Under the pieces are notes generated by a model. That model had not been told where the DNA came from and did not search any database. It saw nothing but the letters and a program-made list of their open reading frames with translations. Positions 58,562 through 64,000 of a DNA stretch of 64,000 nt are shown here, piece after piece; positions within the stretch are counted from its first letter, which is position 1; each line of letters opens with the position of its first letter. Made by a program: the position numbers and the translations under genes. The stretch comes from Marisa cornuarietis (Eukaryota; Mollusca; Gastropoda; Architaenioglossa; Ampullariidae), in contig SMMW01000522.1 of the NCBI GenBank assembly GCA_004794655.1, positions 2,976,001 through 3,040,000 on the forward strand, given 5' to 3'.

Positions 58562-61500
58562 CTATACACACACAACCACCACTTATGAAGACAAACATAT
58601 GCTGCAAACATTTGTTCTTTAAAGAAGAACAGCTGCAGTTTTAATTGTAAATGTCATGCTTTCTGTTTGAAAAACAAAAGATTCTTGGTCATCTTGAATG
58701 TGTGAGTCATTCAGTGAATGTGAAGAGCACCATGAAGACTTCAAACTAAACAACAACTGTGTAGGCCTTAAACAAAGTCCAAATTCCAGATATAAGGTAA
58801 CAATAAAATACATTATAAAGACTGAGAAAAATATTGGCTTTAAACAGTCACAAGACAAAATGATATGATCTACAGAGACAGTAAGTTACTTTAATTTGTT
58901 CAATAAAATGACCTATAGTGTGTTCAAATTAGACAAAGTATTTAACCAAGTCAATAAATGCAATGCATATAGGTAGATGCCAAAAACTGCAGTCTGATAG
59001 CATCAGAGAATAATCATGTCGTTAGGGTATAACAAGGTAAATGAAGTAATGAATCTAAAACTTAATGTTCAGATCAATGGTACCAAAACACTTCCCAAAG
59101 AACATTTTGGCTCATATACATGAACCCAATAATTTTTTAAAGGGTTACCGTACCTACTTAATAAGAACAAATAAGACCAAGTATTTAATCAGGTTTAAAG
59201 TCAATTCAAAAGAAATATCTGTCTACACTTTACTAATCATTCAGAACGTTCATAAAGGACTTCCAAATAGAAATGCAAATAGATACACACTGAATGTGAA
59301 AATAATGGCAAAATGTCTGCATGATTAGTACACTGAAGACTCTCCTAAAAGACCCTATTATTAAGTCAGCAACACTATTGCAGCCCAGAAATCAAAAGGG
59401 CATAGACATATAGATACATTTCATTTTTTCTTTTTCTCACTTTTTAAATTAGTATTAGCAGTTACAATACTTTGTATTTTAACGAAGGCTGAAACAGCCA
59501 TAGACACATTCTATAAAAATTTCAATTCCTTTCATGTTCTAAAATACCCCCCCTTTCTAAATTTTCTTAAAAAGGCTGAAATAACAAATTATTTCTAATT
59601 ACATCCAGTTTCAGCAACTGACTAGATTTACATATTTTCACAATTCAACTATGACTTATTAAGGCAAAAAGCTTTAAAATCACCTGCCAGTTCCTTATGG
59701 GCACTTGCCATTTTGCTCCCCATATAAAAAAAATCTAATAATTCCTAGCTACCAGCCCAAGTAGACTAACAACTACTGCTGGTCTAAACACCTTTATATA
59801 GGAATCAAATGCTGGAACTTTTCCAGGAAATAAATATCTTCTTAAAAGTATGTTCAGTGTTATGTTACCTGATAATGTCTTTTAAAAAAATTAGGCAGTG
59901 AAAAATCTGCAGAATCTGGAAAAAATACTACAACAAAACAGAATACAGAGTAATAGTGATGCGTGTTTTTGCAACAAATAAATACAAGTATGTTATCAGT
60001 AGCTTGTTTATGACTTATGTTCAAAGTCATGTCAGTTTCATGAGACCCGATTTTGCAGAATACATAGATATGCACAGTGATGAAGCTCAGGATTTTAAGC
60101 CTAAAATAATGAATTTATGATTCATGTAGTAAAAAGCTATTTTAGATGCATCCACGTGTAGGTAAGTTTGCTTTTAGTTTTATTAGTTTTCATGAACATG
60201 TAGTGCATCTCCTTTTCTTCTTCTCATACATGAGAAAAAAATGTCCATACTTATGTGCACTGTAAATGATTACTGTTACTACTGTTAGTACTTTAGGCAT
60301 ACTAATAATTTATATAATTTATAAATGTGAATGTCCTTAATTATTAAAGAAATGCAAAACTTTGAGTATTAAAGTAAGCATATAACTTATATGGTATTTT
60401 CCTGTGTTTTTTAATTTATGATAAAAACCACTAAAATTTTTTGACTGAAAAACCATGGACAATACCTCTTTATAAACATTTAAACTAGAAGGCTGCAGAA
60501 CATTTTTCTTTTAATGTAGTTTGTATTTATTGAGGTAGACTATAACATGACATGAATTAAACCATGTAAATGGCTGTCAACCATGTTTGCGCAGTAATAA
60601 AGATATCCCTACCATATATTGCAAATATGTTGTGAACATTTTGTAATGAAATGATAAAAAAGACTTTCTATAAAGAGGGATGGTCTGTGCTTCTTTATTC
60701 AAAATTTTGAAAGAATATAATATTTAGTGGTTTTATCATAAATTGAAAAACAGGAAAATAACATCTTGGAAGTTATATCCTTATTTTAGATCACTGGGAT
60801 GGAATTGTTATTTTAGAAGAAATTATGAAGTGAAGTGTTAATTACAGCAAGCAGATTTATCTGAATATTATTCAGTAATATAGTACATTAGTAACTGTAC
60901 CATCAGCAAGTAAGAAAATTCAGGCAATGATAGCTACGTGACACATCTTAAAAAATAAACCCAGAAAATAACAAGTTATCTTATTCAAGACACAGTGCCT
61001 TGTACAGTAATAGCTCACTAATCAGTAGAAGGTGCACTTGCAGACTGTGGTGTGAATGCTGTCAACACTGATCCAACCAGAAAAGAATACATGCAGAGTA
61101 GCCATGATGTTCGCACCGGTTAAGAGTTGTGATTAAAATCATTACAGGTGAAACCTCTTTTGAAAGTGTTACAAATTGTGTAAATTGTATTATTTAGTTT
61201 TTTTCTAGAATTGAGAGATCTGATATTAGTGAACAGAAATGCACAGATTTTGTTCAGGTACAGTCAATTCAGACAAAATAACTGGATATACAAGCAACAA
61301 TGTTATTAATGTAGGTTAAACAAAACTGTTTTAACACACATACCACACTCTCTCATAAATAGTTATATATTGTGACCTATTTTTTACTGCTAAGAAAAGA
61401 TAACTGGTTTTTTTTTAATAGTTACTTTTTAAGCAAAACTTTTTCATCTGAGGCTACTAAGTAATCGGGCTGTATAATATGTCTTAACTATCTTGAAATT

Positions 61501-64000
61501 GTTGAATCCACAGAATATCTGACCTGAATATATATTTGTACATACATGAATGCACAGATTTTTTTCTGCTAGTTTTGTTTATGAAGGGCAAAAAGCAGCA
61601 GCCTGGCAGTGAAAAACAACACAATAGACCTGCCAGGCCAAACAACAGTTAGGACAAGACAGCACTGATACTAGGCAGTGTGCAGGGCGCAGCCAGGAAA
61701 GGCAGACAACACAGCGGGGCAACAGCTCCGCATGGGGGCAGCACAGAACAGTCTTTACTACAATGTGACACTACAAGCCCCATGTCCTGGCTACACACAA
61801 CATACAACACATGAAAAAAAAAACCAACAACAAAAAATAAAACAAAAATAAAATAAAAAAATAGAAGCCCCAACAAAAACAGGAAGTAAAAATATGCCAG
61901 GGTTAGGGACTAGGAAACTGCCCCAGCAGAAGTGAAGCTGATGATATTCTCTATCTTGACAGATTCAAAAATGAAAACAAATGTATTCAAATACATTGGG
62001 TTTGGGAAAATACAAATTAGTTTTTGATCAAAAATAGCAAAGGGTTTTTCGTTGACTATATGTTACCTTTATATGTAACCACCCAAGGATTACCACCTGA
62101 AGAGTAAGGAAAAAATAGCACAACAACATTTACATGGACCCTGTAGTAAAGGAAAATGCAATGTCAGGTAGATGATACAGCAGGAAGTAGCCAAGATTTA
62201 TGAGCTTAAGGTGGGCTTACACCTACATAAACATCACAAAGTAACACATCTTCAGCAAACAGTGCCTTAGCAATGATGAGCTGACTTTTTTTTATAGTAC
62301 CTTAAAAAATGGGCAGCAGATTATTCAGATGGATGCTGTTAATTGTTCAACTGTAAAAACTATGATGCTGCCATTTACAACAAATTCTACAAACATGATT
62401 TCACAATTGCTTCTTACATGGTTGTCAAATTCTTCTCTGTATGCTATTACACCTCAAACCATGAATGCTTTGATGGTACACTAACATTTTTACATTAAGC
62501 CATCTTTCTGATTTATGGCGTGGTATGAGGTGGTAAGATGCACTGTAATAAATGAAGGAATATGTCAAAAACACTTATTCTTTGCAGGATAATTAATACT
62601 TTGAAAATTAACCATATTATAAATTGTAAAAGACCTTAACATTTGGTCACCAACTTAAAGCCCATCAATTATTTCTATTAAAAATTTTTTCAATTTTCAA
62701 AGCTAGTACTTCTGAAAATATCAATTTCAGTTTATTTGGTCACCAAAACAGACCGGGAACTTTTTCAAAGAGAAGAACACACTTGAACTAAAACTAGAAT
62801 ACACTATTCTTTCAAAATAAAAAATTTTCTTTTGGGTTGTTTGTGACAAGAATATATTTTAGTATTCGTAAATTATAAAATGTGGTAGGTAGCATCTATT
62901 ACAAAGTGATTTTTACTGCATCCACTGATTGGAAAGTTCATTTAAGATGTTCTGAAACTACTCAGGTTTCATTAACACCACCACTTCCTGAACAACTACT
63001 GATAGTTCTAGAAAAAGAAAGATAAACATGAAAGTGTTTTTACAAAAGACAGGGAAGGGTTTTTTTTTTAACAAAATGACAGCCCCCACCTCCACACACA
63101 ATGGGGATGCTTGAGGGTAAAGAGTGGGTGGAAAAATCATCCTCTGATCAATACAAGACAGCAATTTCTTCTGCCACATCTCCCTGTGTGCAAGAGCACA
63201 GCGGCAGTGCCAGCACTGTGCCTTCCCAGGCCTAGATGCTTTCATGTGGCCTGTACATCGCGACAGCTTGCTCTGGCCGCCAGCCCTAGAGGCCAGGCCT
63301 TATTGATTGGAACAGTGTATCACCATGGCAACCCTCCTCACTGGCATTGAGCAGACACCAAAATGCAGACACATCTGCTTGTGAACTAATATTCAGTGAC
63401 AGTTTTGCCTTTGACCTTGCCTAAAAGGTACAACTAATTTGGAGACAGAAAAAGAGAAGGCTGAGTTTGACAGAGAGGTGTTCCTTATACTGTAAGAATA
63501 AATCATTGTTCCCAATTTTAATTTTCAAACTGAAAACCAAATCTTAATGCATTTGCATTATTAATACGCGCTGCAGTATCCTAATGCTTCACAGACCACC
63601 CACATACCCCATATTTCTTCCTGTTTCATGAGTATTTTTAAAAAAGGCCTTTCTTCTGCCTCAGGTTATTTACCTTTCCTGAGGCTTCCCTGGTCATGGA
63701 TCAGTCCTAATTTGATATATTTCTATTTTTGCTCTATAAAGAACACCAAAAGCTCATGAAAGTATTTCAGACTTGAAAAATAATGCTGGCACTGACATCA
63801 TCTGTCCCGAATACTATATAACTTAAAAATGGAGGGCTACAACGCTGTCTACTGACATGTATCTAATCTGACTGTTTAGAAAATTGTCTCTTCCTACATT
63901 TGCCTTGGCACCAGCAGTCTTATTACTACTGACCAAAAAGGAAGGTTCTGCATTACCTCCTTATGTATTGATCAATACTGATCAATCCTGGTGTTGACCC
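58562..64000 (-). other. Intron upstream of Ig2 (at least 5.4 kb)
   Basis: I searched for an Ig1-like exon on the minus strand and found none. The sequence is very AT-rich. Two less AT-rich spots stand out: 61600-61760, followed by an A-rich run (61815-61870) that could be a SINE-type tail, and 63060-63330. Neither shows a coding frame or a family I can name. Confidence 0.55.

Noticed and set aside
63310..63335. ATCACCATGGCAACC as an RFX X-box regulatory site
   Set aside because: Only one half-site fits well; the other (GGTGAT) departs from the consensus, and there is no promoter nearby.
58562..64000. Ig1 exon of the receptor within the right-hand part of the window
   Set aside because: No minus-strand frame with the expected paired cysteines, core Trp or Lys-rich glycan-binding loop was found, so Ig1 must lie further upstream.

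Overview
The window is animal genomic DNA, almost certainly from a lophotrochozoan and most likely a gastropod mollusc. The evidence is AT-rich introns, a single large intron-rich gene, an invertebrate-type LAR receptor phosphatase with nine fibronectin domains, and dispersed LINE, SINE and MITE families of molluscan character. The species assignment is inference; the gene assignment is not in doubt.

One gene fills the window. It is a LAR-type (type IIa) receptor protein tyrosine phosphatase on the minus strand, so its 3' end is on the left. I could place 30 coding exons between 58561 and 571, all with GT-AG borders. Their phases join without conflict into one reading frame of 1904 residues plus a stop codon. 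Residue numbers below count from the first complete codon of the 5'-most exon seen. From N to C terminus the window encodes Ig2 (58561-56724), Ig3 (53494-53225), nine fibronectin III domains (49106-11771), a membrane-proximal region (11465-10865), the stalk, transmembrane segment and juxtamembrane stretch (10578-10215), catalytic phosphatase domain D1 (10031 to about 5446) and the second domain D2 (about 5446 to 571). The signal peptide and Ig1 must lie beyond 64000. The 3' UTR runs off the left edge.

The layout is uneven. The intracellular half is compact (22 exons in 16 kb from the FN5 exon leftward). The ectodomain exons are separated by introns of 1.5 to 16.4 kb that carry transposon debris. 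The best-preserved insertion is a 3.2-kb LINE (36106-39280, plus strand) with a 12-bp target duplication and an endonuclease-reverse transcriptase ORF broken by one stop and one frameshift. Other insertions are a fold-back element with a 9-bp duplication (4451-4793), a nest of elements (about 20.3-21.45 kb), a 1.1-kb TA-flanked TIR element (32953-34056), a TIR element inside a LINE tail (51602-52034), two older LINE relics between phosphatase exons, and SINE-like fragments.

The most unusual observations concern possible isoforms of the receptor. First, a 51-bp (17-codon) tandem array at the end of a D1 exon gives four in-frame 5' splice sites. Second, a CpG-rich block lies upstream of the FN1 exon, beside an in-frame ATG and hydrophobic leader that read directly into FN1, which could make an Ig-less receptor. 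Third, introns sit exactly where vertebrate micro-exons meA and meB are inserted. Fourth, the membrane-proximal region lacks the basic furin site of vertebrate LAR. All four are predictions from sequence and need transcript data.
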